In this document: positions 17,344 through 24,313 of the stretch, in pieces
How positions within the stretch are numbered: position 1 is the first letter of the stretch
Layout of the letters: every line of letters begins with the position of its first letter
Source of the DNA: Phormidium tenue FACHB-1052
GTDB lineage: Bacteria > Cyanobacteriota > Cyanobacteriia > Phormidesmidales > Phormidesmidaceae
Direction of reading: 5' to 3'
DNA: 40,518 nt
Assembly: GCF_014696675.1 (NCBI RefSeq)
Contig: NZ_JACJQN010000031.1
Coordinates: 1 to 40,518 of the forward strand
The notes under the pieces: generated by a model
Seen by the model: the letters and a program-made list of their open reading frames with translations, nothing else
Told to the model about the DNA's origin: nothing
Databases searched by the model: none
Translations under genes and position numbers: made by a program

Positions 17344-17391
17344 GGCGTTATAACCAGAGTTACGGCGTTAACAGGATGAAAACGGCGGTTA
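17344..17391. promoter_or_regulatory. Three GGCGTTA repeats at exact 20-bp spacing
   Basis: GGCGTTA at 17344 and 17364 and GGCGGTTA at 17384 are spaced by 20 bp, two helical turns, and end at the ATG of the membrane protein gene. A phased array covering the start region is a likely operator, perhaps for the HTH protein encoded immediately upstream. Confidence 0.5.
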
Positions 17392-17406
17392 TCAGGGCTA
17401 AACCCC

Positions 17407-17988
17407 CTAACCAGCAGCAGCGGTATCGGGCTCGGCGGGCTTTCCCAGGCTTTGTAGCTGCGCTAGAGCATCGGCTAGGGATTTGGTTTCGTCTGTTTGA
17501 GCAGCATCAATCTGGCTAGTCTGCAAGCGGTAGAGGCGCTGCTCTAGGGCTAGATCTTGGGCCTTAGCGGCGATCTTGCTTTGGGCTTGTTTGGTGGCTT
17601 GTAGGCGTTGCTCACGGGCGGCGATGTCATCGGCAAGTGCCCCTTGAATCAGATCGGCAGTCTGCAAAAACTGCTCGGCTACGGCTAAGGGGTCGTCAAT
17701 CACCAGCGCTTCAGAGTCCCGAAACTGGGCTAGGTCTACGGTCATGCCTTGGTAATTGGGCAAGTCGATGCTGGTGCAGTGGTTGCCAGCGTGGATTGTT
17801 AGGCCCCCAACAGTGGGTTCGGGATGGGCCGCAGGGGGGCAGAACTGCGCGATCGCAGCTTCTACAGCAGCGGGGCTAAGTCCGTTGCTGGTGCTGTAGC
17901 CGTTGTCATTCAACCAGCGGCGCACGGAGGTTTTAGGCAGGTTGCCGTTCTCTTTGCAGAACGAATGAAGGCTTATGGATTCGGTCAT
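17407..17988 (-). CDS. HTH-coiled-coil protein, KfrA-like in layout
   Basis: This 193-residue protein heads the transfer operon. The N-terminal 50 residues (CKENGNLPKTSVRRWLNDNG) look like a helix-turn-helix of the kind used by plasmid regulators. A middle part of short strands follows, and residues 110-180 form a Gln/Ala-rich coiled coil (REQRLQATKQAQSKIAAKA). This N-terminal HTH plus C-terminal coiled coil resembles KfrA-type plasmid proteins. It is divergent from the RHH operon at 18221; repeats in the 230-bp gap and at 17344 may be its targets. Confidence 0.55.
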   Translation of the reverse strand: MTESISLHSFCKENGNLPKTSVRRWLNDNGYSTSNGLSPAAVEAAIAQFCPPAAHPEPTVGGLTIHAGNHCTSIDLPNYQGMTVDLAQFRDSEALVIDDPLAVAEQFLQTADLIQGALADDIAAREQRLQATKQAQSKIAAKAQDLALEQRLYRLQTSQIDAAQTDETKSLADALAQLQSLGKPAEPDTAAAG

Positions 17989-18079
17989 AGCTAAAAGTCC
18001 TTTAGTCCGTTACCGGTACGGGTTTGGCGCGGCATGGCACAGCAAACAGTGAGCCAATTAGGTCTAGCCCTGTACCTAT

Positions 18080-18119
18080 GCCGTTTTGAGTTTGGTGCAG
18101 CCGTTTCGAGCTTGGTCAG
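18080..18119. repeat. Tandem 20-bp repeats in the divergent promoter region
   Basis: GCCGTTTTGAGTTTGGTGCA is followed at once by GCCGTTTCGAGCTTGGTCAG, 15 of 20 bases identical. It lies between the divergent HTH and RHH genes and probably binds one of their products. Confidence 0.5.
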
Positions 18120-18130
18120 ATGGTAGCATA

Positions 18131-18153
18131 AAGTATTCTATAGTAGAATACTT
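18131..18153. promoter_or_regulatory. Perfect palindromic operator upstream of the RHH operon
   Basis: AAGTATTCTA and TAGAATACTT flank a TAG centre, a perfect 10-bp inverted repeat. A possible half-site GGATACTT follows at 18166-18173, and TATACA at 18160-18165 could be the -10 box. This suits autorepression by the RHH protein encoded 68 bp downstream. Confidence 0.6.
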
Positions 18154-18220
18154 TTACCCTATACAGGATACTTGAGGTAAATTTGATGCAACCGTTCAAA
18201 ATGGAGGGGTTAAAACCGCT

Positions 18221-18394
18221 ATGACTGCCACAATGCCGACTAATAAGGCCAAGCTAGGGGTCTATGTAGACCAAGAACTGAAAGCAGATGTCGAGAAGCT
18301 TGCAGAGCTGGAAAGTCGTAGCGTGAGCAACTTTATAGAGATTTTGCTGAAAGAGCTTGTGGCTAATGCCAAGGCAGAAGGAAAGTTGAAATGA
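18221..18394 (+). CDS. Small ribbon-helix-helix (CopG/Arc-like) protein
   Basis: This 57-residue protein begins MTATMPTNKAKLGVYVD. The strand KLGVYVDQELKADVEKLAELESRSVSNFIEILLKE pattern is that of an RHH DNA-binding protein: a short beta strand and then two helices, the second starting SVSNF. Its stop overlaps the start of the next gene as ATGA. The palindrome at 18131-18153 is a likely binding site. It could be an antitoxin or a plasmid copy or transfer regulator. The next gene is a coiled-coil protein, not a known toxin. Confidence 0.7.
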   Translation: MTATMPTNKAKLGVYVDQELKADVEKLAELESRSVSNFIEILLKELVANAKAEGKLK

Positions 18395-18828
18395 CCCAGA
18401 GCAGTGATCGCCTAGCCCAAATAGAAGCCATCCTGGCCGAAAATGCTCGGCAGCTAGTAGAGACACGGCAGCTAGTAGAGAGCACGCGGCAGATCTCCGA
18501 CAGCAATGCCCGCGCCATTGAGGCATGGGGCAGCCGTATTGAGGAGGTGCAGGTAGACACCGAAGAGGCCACCAGCTCTACTAGAGCCGATCTGGCTGTG
18601 CGGATTGAGGACAACGCCCATAACCAGGGTATTGACCGGGTACGCTTTGACCAACTGCATGAGGAGCACACCCAGCGCTTCAATACTCTGTTGGAGGAAG
18701 CCAGAGCAGACCGGGCAGAGATGCGGGCAGCCCGTGAGGCCAACACCACAGAGCACCGGGCCTTCACACAAAACATTCAGACCCTGCTGGCCGAAATCGC
18801 CCGGCTGTGGCAGCGGGTGGCAGGATGA
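18391..18828 (+). CDS. Coiled-coil protein of the RHH operon
   Basis: This 145-residue protein is predicted to be almost entirely helical. Heptads begin with IEAILAENARQLVETRQLVESTRQI, where ETRQLVES-type units repeat, and continue to LLAEIARLWQRVAG. Similar Gln/Arg-rich coiled-coil proteins are common in cyanobacteria and have no known function. It is translationally coupled by ATGA at both ends, to the RHH gene before and the 99-residue gene after. Confidence 0.7.
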   Translation: MTQSSDRLAQIEAILAENARQLVETRQLVESTRQISDSNARAIEAWGSRIEEVQVDTEEATSSTRADLAVRIEDNAHNQGIDRVRFDQLHEEHTQRFNTLLEEARADRAEMRAAREANTTEHRAFTQNIQTLLAEIARLWQRVAG

Positions 18829-19124
18829 CCAAGGGAGACAAAGCCAAGGGCGCTACAGTTGCGATCGGCCCGTTGGCGATTGCTGGGTTTCAGATGCCCG
18901 AAGGCTCTTACCGGATGAGCATCACCAGCGCGGCTGAGGCGGTTGGGACTGCTCAACAGAACGGATCAAACTTTTTGCGCTTGAATGCCTTCAAAGCCTT
19001 ACAGGTCAGTAGTTACACGCCACAAACTTCTGATCCGGGTAAAGCCTACGCAGAACACGATGTCCTGCACAAACAAGTAGCCCAACTAGAACAGCAGCTC
19101 CACGACGCTGGTCTAGAGCCCTAG
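18825..19124 (+). CDS. Conserved-looking cyanobacterial plasmid protein, function unknown
   Basis: This 99-residue protein starts at the ATG at 18825 that overlaps the previous stop. Residues 20-55 (FQMPEGSYRMSITSAAEAVG, then NFLRLNAFKALQ) resemble the small DNA-binding-like domain found in cyanobacterial proteins in which a GxYRxS segment precedes helices. Residues 75-95 form a short coiled coil. It closes a three-gene coupled operon upstream of rep. Its role is unknown; a regulator of replication or partition would fit the place. Confidence 0.55.
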   Translation: MTKGDKAKGATVAIGPLAIAGFQMPEGSYRMSITSAAEAVGTAQQNGSNFLRLNAFKALQVSSYTPQTSDPGKAYAEHDVLHKQVAQLEQQLHDAGLEP

Positions 19125-19128
19125 CAGC

Positions 19129-19147
19129 TACCGCTGATTGAGCGGTA
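19129..19147. terminator. Stem-loop after the RHH operon
   Basis: TACCGCT-GATTG-AGCGGTA forms a perfect 7-bp stem directly after the stop codon; TCTTTTG follows 8 bp later. It is a weak terminator or an RNA 3' stabiliser. Confidence 0.4.
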
Positions 19148-19339
19148 ACCACAGTCTTTTGTTGCACGTTAGGAGGCCGATACCAACCCCAAAACCCCAG
19201 TGAAATCAAATACCTAGAGTCTGCTTGCCCGGTGTAGACACCTGTACTATGATCCGGCAATGATTGACGCCCCGCTGGGCTGACCACCTAGCGATCGCGT
19301 GAATCAGTGTTAAGCGTCCTGACCAGACCCTTAATACGC

Positions 19340-19426
19340 AAAAAGAACCGGCAGCGAATGCCACCGGCTCTTTAAAAAGCGAAAGCCCGAGAGGACCAGT
19401 TCCCGAGCCGCGCGCAAATTGATTGT
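19340..19426 (-). ncRNA. Predicted counter-transcribed RNA controlling rep
   Basis: On the minus strand TTGCCC (19461-19456), a 17-bp spacer and TACCAT (19438-19433) make a plausible promoter. About 85 bp downstream an imperfect hairpin with CCGG/CCGG core (19342-19373) is followed by TTCTTTTT, an intrinsic terminator. The RNA would be antisense to the 5' part of the rep leader, including the segment 19386-19393 that can pair with the attenuator. No gene is encoded. This is inferred from sequence only. Confidence 0.5.
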
Positions 19427-19495
19427 GTGGCTATGGTAACACCGGATCTCTCTCGGGGCAATACCCATTGCTCTTTTTTAGGAGAGAGAGGCCCC
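19385..19495 (+). promoter_or_regulatory. rep leader with mutually exclusive stems (transcription attenuator and SD sequestration)
   Basis: CCCGAGAG (19386-19393) is exactly complementary to CTCTCGGG (19450-19457). The latter region can instead support GGGCAAT/ATTGCTC (19456-19462 with 19467-19473) followed by six Ts (19474-19479), an intrinsic terminator. CTCTCTC (19448-19454) pairs with GAGAGAG (19484-19490), which is the rep ribosome-binding site. This layout matches ctRNA-driven attenuation known for plasmids such as pT181 and pIP501. Confidence 0.6.
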
Positions 19496-19497
19496 CC

Positions 19498-21144
19498 ATG
19501 ACCGCATCTATAGGATGGGGCGAGGAGTTGCGTAAGACTCCTCGTTCCGAACCCCTCCCCGCTGACCCCACCGGCCAGCGGCTGTGTGAAATCTTTGGCC
19601 ACTACCCTTGGAGCTTTATCCGCGCCGACCTGCCGGATGACGCCACCGCCAAAGCCGCTTGGACAACCGTTAACACCTATCCGTTGCGGCCTCGGGTGCT
19701 GTGGAACCAGTGGCAAGACGCCAACCAGCTGATCGGCGTTCGCTTTACCCACGACACCCGCTACGCCCTACTCGACCTCGATGCCGGTGGCGACTACTGT
19801 ACCGCCGAAGGCGTCGCCCAGATCCGTGCCGCCCTAGAGACCATAGGCATCACCCGCACCCTGCTGATTCGCTCTAGCTGGAGCGGTGGCCTGCACCTCT
19901 ACCTCCCCTTTGCGGAGCTGGTTAACACCTTCAACCTGGCCGTCACCCTCAAAGAGTGTCTCCAGAGCCAGGGGTTTCGGCTTCAGGCGGGGCAGCTCGA
20001 AATCTTCCCCAATGTCAAAGCCTACGGTGTTCAAACCTTCATCGAATACATGGGCCACCGGTTGCCCCTCCAGCCGGGCAGCGGCTCCTGCCTGCTCGAC
20101 GATGCCCTCAACCCCATCGGCAGCAGCCTAGCCCGCTTCTTCTGGCTTTGGGATGGCGCAGCTGGCCACCAAGACATGGATGCCCTGCGCCATGCGATGA
20201 AAATTGGCCGCGACAACCACCGCAAGCGACCCAAGCGCCGCAGCCACCCCGTCGAGAGCTGGCGATACGACCTCGACCTTGAGATTACCGAAGGCTGGAC
20301 CGCCTACGGCCAGACTAATCACCTGCTCAAAACCATCGCCTGCTACGGCCGCGTCTTTGAGGGTCACGAAGGCCAAGCTCTGATTGACTACACCCTGCGC
20401 ATCGCCCTCACCTGCCCCGGCTACGAACAGTACTGCCGTCACCAGCACGACATCGAGCGCAAAGTCACCGCCTGGACCAGAGCCGTAGAAGGCTACTACT
20501 GGCCCCTGGGCACCACCCCCACCCGCGACACTAGCCAGCCCAAAAACAACCTGGTGCCCTTCAACCAGCAGCAGGCCGAAGATGCCCAGCACCGCATCTG
20601 TACCGCCTATGCCGAGCTAGAGGAGGCAGGAGAGCTGCCCGAGCAGATTACGGCCCGAGCCAAGGCGATCGCCCAATCGGCCAAGGTCAGCCAGCAGACC
20701 CTCTACAAGCACCTCAGCCTCTGGCACCCTGCCCACCAAGAGAGTGTAATAGCCCAGCTAGCAAGCCTTCTAGCCTCTGAAGAGGTGAATTCTGAAGCAA
20801 GGCCAGAATCGCCAGAACCCCGAGAAATTAAGGAATTACACCCCTTGGGGGGATATATGAAGGGTAAGGCGCTTTGCGCCGGTGATTTGGGGTCGGATCA
20901 AAACTCTTTTTCTCCGGAAAGGGGGGTGCGGGGGGATGGGCCAACTTTTCCACAGGAGGCAGAGCCTGCGGCCTACGACCCAGCCCTGCATGAGCAAATT
21001 CAGCACCAGATTAGGAGCCTGGGGTGGTCTGCGCCGGTGATTGGGCAGTTCATTGCTGACCAATTTGGGGGCAAACGCTGGTCTGAGCTGACGGAGGATG
21101 AGCGTTTATTCCTGCTCTATCATCTGCGTGTAGTTGATAGATAA
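19498..21144 (+). CDS. Primase-polymerase (AEP)-like plasmid replication protein
   Basis: This 548-residue protein is read from the ATG at 19498, 8 bp after a purine-rich GGAGAGAGAGG site. The N-terminal half has primase-polymerase features: ALLDLDAGGDY (about 85-95, acidic metal-binding motif), RSSWSGGLHLYLPF (about 125-138, the sGGxHxY motif) and EYMGHRLPLQPGSG further on. Two helix-turn-helix-like segments follow, around GQTNHLLKTIACYG and SAKVSQQTLYKHLSLW. Residues about 440-490 look disordered before a final helical domain (LGWSAPVIGQFIADQFG). With a ctRNA-style leader it is the best candidate for the replication initiator. No helicase domain is present, unlike large CyRepA proteins. Confidence 0.72.
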   Translation: MTASIGWGEELRKTPRSEPLPADPTGQRLCEIFGHYPWSFIRADLPDDATAKAAWTTVNTYPLRPRVLWNQWQDANQLIGVRFTHDTRYALLDLDAGGDYCTAEGVAQIRAALETIGITRTLLIRSSWSGGLHLYLPFAELVNTFNLAVTLKECLQSQGFRLQAGQLEIFPNVKAYGVQTFIEYMGHRLPLQPGSGSCLLDDALNPIGSSLARFFWLWDGAAGHQDMDALRHAMKIGRDNHRKRPKRRSHPVESWRYDLDLEITEGWTAYGQTNHLLKTIACYGRVFEGHEGQALIDYTLRIALTCPGYEQYCRHQHDIERKVTAWTRAVEGYYWPLGTTPTRDTSQPKNNLVPFNQQQAEDAQHRICTAYAELEEAGELPEQITARAKAIAQSAKVSQQTLYKHLSLWHPAHQESVIAQLASLLASEEVNSEARPESPEPREIKELHPLGGYMKGKALCAGDLGSDQNSFSPERGVRGDGPTFPQEAEPAAYDPALHEQIQHQIRSLGWSAPVIGQFIADQFGGKRWSELTEDERLFLLYHLRVVDR

Positions 21145-21259
21145 ACAGGGTGATGCAAATTAGAGGGTCTAGGTACCTCAAACCCTTACCCATAAGTCTT
21201 TTCAGGGTGACCCGAATTAGTATGAAAGAAGGTGATTACTCGTTGTTAGGCTATCGCGG

Positions 21260-22363
21260 TCACAGAGGCGAGTTGTCCTGCTCAGCTCCAATTTCCCTAA
21301 TGGCTGCATCTAGTTCCATCTCCAATTGCTCAGCAGTGGGTAGACATCCCTGTAAGGCTGGCGGCAGTTCTTCACGCAGTTTGTAGGTGGCTACACCAAT
21401 GGGGTTCTGCACTGCGTCCAAGGCAAATTCAACGGTGGTGCGCTTCTTGGACTTACACAAGATCATGCCAATGGTGGCTTCGTCCCTCTCGTCGCGTAGC
21501 AGGTGGTTGACAGCGCTGATGTAGAAATTCATCTTGCCTGCATACTCCGGCTTAAACTCCGTCACCTTGAGGTCTATGACCACGTAACGATGTAGCTTCA
21601 GGTGGTAGAACAGTAGGTCAATAAAGTACTCGTAGCCGTCTACCTCAAGCCGGTATTGGCTGCCTACAAAGGCAAAACCTACCCCTAGCTCTAGCAAAAA
21701 GTCACGGATGCGCTCTACCAGAGCCCGCTCCAGGTCACGCTCCTGCACCTCATCAGCAAGGGCTAAAAACTCGAAATTGTAGGGATTTTTTAGCAGGTCG
21801 CGGCTCAGGTCTGACTGTTCAGGTGGCAGGGTGCGCTCAAAGTTGGTAATAGCACCACCCTGGCGGGTAAACAGATTGGTGTCGATCTGTAGATCTAGGA
21901 TGTTGCGGCTCCAGCCAAATTCAACGGTTTTGCGGGCATACCACAGACGCTGTTCTGGGCTGTTGAGTTTGTTGAGCAGCGACTGGTTATGCCCCCAAGG
22001 AATTTGTGCTATGACCTGTAGCACTATTTGCTCATCGGGGTAGGCCTCGGCCAAAGCCCTCATATATTGCAGGTTTCGAGGAGAGAATCCCTTCATCTCT
22101 GGAAACTCGCGGCGGAGGTCTTTGGAGATGCGGTCAATGACCTTGCTGCCCCAACCCTGCGATAGCTGGCGTTCCACAATCTCTTGGCCTATGTGCCAAT
22201 AAAGCATGATCAGCTCCTGGTTGACAGCCAGGGCAGCCTTGAGTTGCGCTCTACGGATGCGTTGCTTTAGGCCATTAATCAGGGCAAAGTAATTTTCGTC
22301 TTCGGGAAAAAGGGCAGGGGGTTGGGGCATAGCGCAACAGTCATTTGGTGGATCAGCGGCCAT
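21260..22363 (-). CDS. YhcG family (DUF1016) PDDEXK nuclease
   Basis: This 367-residue protein has the two-part layout of YhcG. The N-terminal domain (about 20-170) contains YWHIGQEIVERQ, GFSPRNLQYMRAFAEAYP-like sequence and IPWGHN, all family hallmarks. The C-terminal PDDEXK nuclease domain carries YRLEVDGYEYFIDLLFYH and YVVIDLKVTEFKPEYAGKM, with the Asp and the D-x-K catalytic pair. The ATG at 22363 gives the stated length; an internal ATG at 22330 (MPQPPALFPEDENYF) is equally likely and neither has a good ribosome site. Members often sit near restriction or defence genes, but here the neighbours are rep and par. Confidence 0.88.
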   Translation of the reverse strand: MAADPPNDCCAMPQPPALFPEDENYFALINGLKQRIRRAQLKAALAVNQELIMLYWHIGQEIVERQLSQGWGSKVIDRISKDLRREFPEMKGFSPRNLQYMRALAEAYPDEQIVLQVIAQIPWGHNQSLLNKLNSPEQRLWYARKTVEFGWSRNILDLQIDTNLFTRQGGAITNFERTLPPEQSDLSRDLLKNPYNFEFLALADEVQERDLERALVERIRDFLLELGVGFAFVGSQYRLEVDGYEYFIDLLFYHLKLHRYVVIDLKVTEFKPEYAGKMNFYISAVNHLLRDERDEATIGMILCKSKKRTTVEFALDAVQNPIGVATYKLREELPPALQGCLPTAEQLEMELDAAIREIGAEQDNSPL

Positions 22364-22485
22364 AAAGAGACGTGACCAGCGCAGAAATTCTGAATCTTGT
22401 AACCACTGTTCTACAAGGGCTTCAAGAGATGTGGCCCATTTTCACACGAATCGGTGCAATACCCGAATTTGTGCACCAGCCTGGT

Positions 22486-22570
22486 GCACAAATCGTTCAT
22501 CAGGCCAGGCTTCGGCGAAGGCCCAAATATACTTGAGATTGCGTGGTGAAAAGCCCTGTCTGTGGGTTGG
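22486..22570 (-). pseudogene. Relic of a second YhcG/DUF1016 gene
   Basis: The minus strand here encodes GFSPRNLKYIWAFAEAWPDE, closely matching the N-terminal domain of the intact gene just downstream (its GFSPRNLQYMRALAEAYPDE). The similarity fades on both sides, and a stop codon follows within about 20 codons. It is a partial, diverged duplicate. Confidence 0.75.
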
Positions 22571-22717
22571 AGTAGTAATGGAACAGAAACCTACGCTAAG
22601 CACTTCTAATTTCCGTACCAATTGAACCCCTCTGGCAGAAAGGGGCTGAAACCCTGATATACCGTTTTATTTTTCTGTACCAAATAGTGAGCGATCAAAA
22701 AATAAAACCATTCATCC

Positions 22718-22748
22718 AGATGCTTAAGCATCTAGATGTTTAGACGTG
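22718..22748. repeat. Partition iteron cluster 1
   Basis: Units such as TGCTTAAGCA, TCTAGATG and TTTAGACG are variants of the TTTAGATG / CATCTAAA iteron found beside the ParA/RHH genes. The cluster abuts the RHH pseudogene. Confidence 0.6.
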
Positions 22749-22870
22749 ATCGCAGCTTCGGCCACCATATACCTCCATGCCCTCGCCAAGTCAGGCCCTT
22801 TTCAATTGGGATGTAATTCTTGTGTTAGACAAACGGTAGTCCTCTTCTAGTCGCTGCCGCCCTTGCGCTT
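22745..22870 (-). pseudogene. Relic of a second RHH ParB-like gene
   Basis: This stretch aligns base by base with the C-terminal half of the RHH gene at 23068-23382. The minus strand reads SD*KRTTVCLTQELHPN* before drifting, with two in-frame stops and a frameshift. It is flanked on both sides by iteron clusters like those around the intact gene, so gene and iterons were duplicated together. Confidence 0.8.
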
Positions 22871-22935
22871 AGATGTCTAAATGCTTGAAAGTTCAAACAT
22901 CTGAGCGTTTAGGCGTTCAGATGTTTGAAGGGTTT
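22865..22935. repeat. Partition iteron cluster 2
   Basis: Repeats of TTAGATG, TTTAGGCG, TTCAGATG and their complements (CATCTGA, AAACATC) run through this stretch between the RHH pseudogene and the intact gene. Confidence 0.65.
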
Positions 22936-23040
22936 AGGGGTGAGTGTTCCGGTATCGCCACTCTCAGGCCACTCCAGAATCTAATTACGCCAAAGCAGTC
23001 AAGCAGCGAACAAAAGCCAAGCCGTTCATTCTGAATTGAA

Positions 23041-23080
23041 TGTCCAAGCGTCTAAACATTTAGACATCTAAACGTCTGAA
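23041..23080. repeat. Partition iteron cluster 3
   Basis: Head-to-head units (GCGTCTAAAC, TTTAGACA, CATCTAAACG, TCTGAATG) lie at the 3' end of the RHH gene and overlap its last codons. Confidence 0.7.
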
Positions 23081-23382
23081 TGCTCTTCGAGCCATGCCGC
23101 GATCGCAGACTCGGCAATGTCACTCATCTCCATTCCCTCGTCAAGGCTGGCCCGCTTTAGTCGACGGTGTAACTCTTGAGTTAGATAAACGGTGGTGCGC
23201 TTATAGTCGCTGCTGCTGCTCTTTGCCTTAGATGTCGAGATGTCGGGCTGTTTAGATGCTTGAGTGTCTGGATGCTCAGATGTTTGGACATCTGGCAATG
23301 GTTCAAAGGGGACAGGTGTTTCTATTTCGGGCTGCTGCTGGGCTGCTTTAAGCAGGTTGGCGAATCGGTTCTGATCACTCAC
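23068..23382 (-). CDS. parB: RHH centromere-binding protein (type Ib ParB-like)
   Basis: This 104-residue protein starts with GTG at 23382, overlapping the ParA stop as GTGA. The C-terminal half (YKRTTVYLTQELHRRLKRAS, then MSDIAESAIAAWLEE) is a ribbon-helix-helix domain. The N-terminal half is a disordered linker made of an eight-residue repeat, QTSEHPDT then QASKQPDI, encoded by DNA that is itself a run of partition iterons (23225-23290). Small RHH proteins downstream of a short ParA are the ParB equivalents of type Ib systems. They bind iterons and repress the operon. Confidence 0.8.
   Translation of the reverse strand: MSDQNRFANLLKAAQQQPEIETPVPFEPLPDVQTSEHPDTQASKQPDISTSKAKSSSSDYKRTTVYLTQELHRRLKRASLDEGMEMSDIAESAIAAWLEEHSDV
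23225..23290. repeat. Partition iteron cluster 4, inside the parB-like coding sequence
   Basis: TTTAGATG, TCTGGATG, CTCAGATG and TTTGGACA follow each other in 12-bp steps. The 11-mer AGCATCCAGAC on the minus strand is shared with cluster 5 upstream of parA. The repeats are read as codons for the repeated linker of the RHH protein. Confidence 0.75.
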
Positions 23383-23978
23383 GGTAATATCTCCTTCCCG
23401 ATCGCGGTGTAGCAGCTCCAGGCGATACCCGCGTAGCTATCGCCTTTCACGTCCTTCACTAGGCATCCATCAAGTGCAGCCCTCTGAAAAGCGTTCAGCC
23501 TGCGAATGCCGCCAGTGAATAGAGGAAGCCCCGCGTCGTTCAAAGATGCCCTAGCTTCTGCTCCGGCTGCATTGGGCTTGGGGGGAATGATGGTGAGCAA
23601 TACCCGATATTCTGCCTTAAGCCCTTGCAGTGGATCTACCATCTGGAGCATAGCCCCCATACTCAGGGCATCGGGGCTGCATGGAATGATTAGTAGGTCG
23701 CACCCCTGGGCAAGGCTGGCTAGCTCATCAGACGATGGCCGAGCGGCTGTGTCTATAACAACATGCTCAAACTTACCAGACATGAGCAGCTTGGGTGATC
23801 GCTGCTCATCAGCCACGGTAAAGGGGAGGCGATCGCTACCAGCCCACTGGAGAGCAGAGCGGTTGCTGTCGCCATCGACTACCAGCGTTGCCCCCAGACT
23901 TTGCAGGTATCCTCCCAGATGAATGGCGGTGGTGGTCTTGCCCACTCCACCCTTAAAGCTGACGACGGTTATGATCAC
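23379..23978 (-). CDS. parA: ParA-like Walker ATPase for plasmid partition
   Basis: This 199-residue ATPase is read from the GTG at 23978, which has AGGAG about 9 bp upstream; longer frames lack a site. The deviant Walker A motif FKGGVGKTTTA lies at residues 7-17, motif A' at DGDSNRSA, and the Walker B-like strand VVIDTAARPS near residue 75. It is short and has no N-terminal DNA-binding domain, as in type Ib ParA. It is coupled to the RHH partner by GTGA. Iterons upstream (24011-24090) should serve as centromere and operator. Confidence 0.9.
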   Translation of the reverse strand: MIITVVSFKGGVGKTTTAIHLGGYLQSLGATLVVDGDSNRSALQWAGSDRLPFTVADEQRSPKLLMSGKFEHVVIDTAARPSSDELASLAQGCDLLIIPCSPDALSMGAMLQMVDPLQGLKAEYRVLLTIIPPKPNAAGAEARASLNDAGLPLFTGGIRRLNAFQRAALDGCLVKDVKGDSYAGIAWSCYTAIGKEILP

Positions 23979-24010
23979 TGCCTCAACTCCTAAATGATGT
24001 CGTGAGCATA

Positions 24011-24090
24011 CCAAATGTTTAGGAGTCTGGATGCTTAAACGCTTGAAAGTTTAGATGCTTAAATGTTCAGACATCTAAACGGCTAAACAT
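24011..24090. repeat. Partition iteron cluster 5, upstream of parA
   Basis: This is the densest cluster, about 80 bp of TTTAGGAG, TCTGGATG, TTTAGATG, TTCAGACA and CATCTAAAC units, placed directly before the parA promoter region. It is the most probable main parS and operator. Confidence 0.75.
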
Positions 24091-24254
24091 CTTGCGTTAA
24101 TGCATGTAAGACTGACAATGACTCAGTGTTCCCGTCTCATTGTTCTAGTCCTGAGACTGATCAACGCAAAACCAAGGATTTTCCGGTGTCTCAGGTGAGA
24201 CGTGAAACCACCGCATGACCCAATACCCAGAAAGCCCCTAGACACGTTGATCTC

Positions 24255-24283
24255 TACATGCTCTTTTAGAAAAAGAGCATGTA
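24255..24283. other. Perfect 13-bp inverted repeat before recombinase 1
   Basis: TACATGCTCTTTT and AAAAGAGCATGTA flank a 3-nt loop. It lies 30 bp before the recombinase start and has no T-run after it. Its core CTTTTAGAAAAAG recurs at about 9343-9355. It may be a crossover site or operator. Confidence 0.45.
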
Positions 24284-24313
24284 AGGTGGGGGAGTACTGA
24301 GAGCGCTAGGGCC

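Noticed and set aside
22718..24090. Repeats near parA as a CRISPR array
   Set aside because: Units are 8-12 bp, degenerate and in both orientations, with no spacers of constant length and no cas genes.
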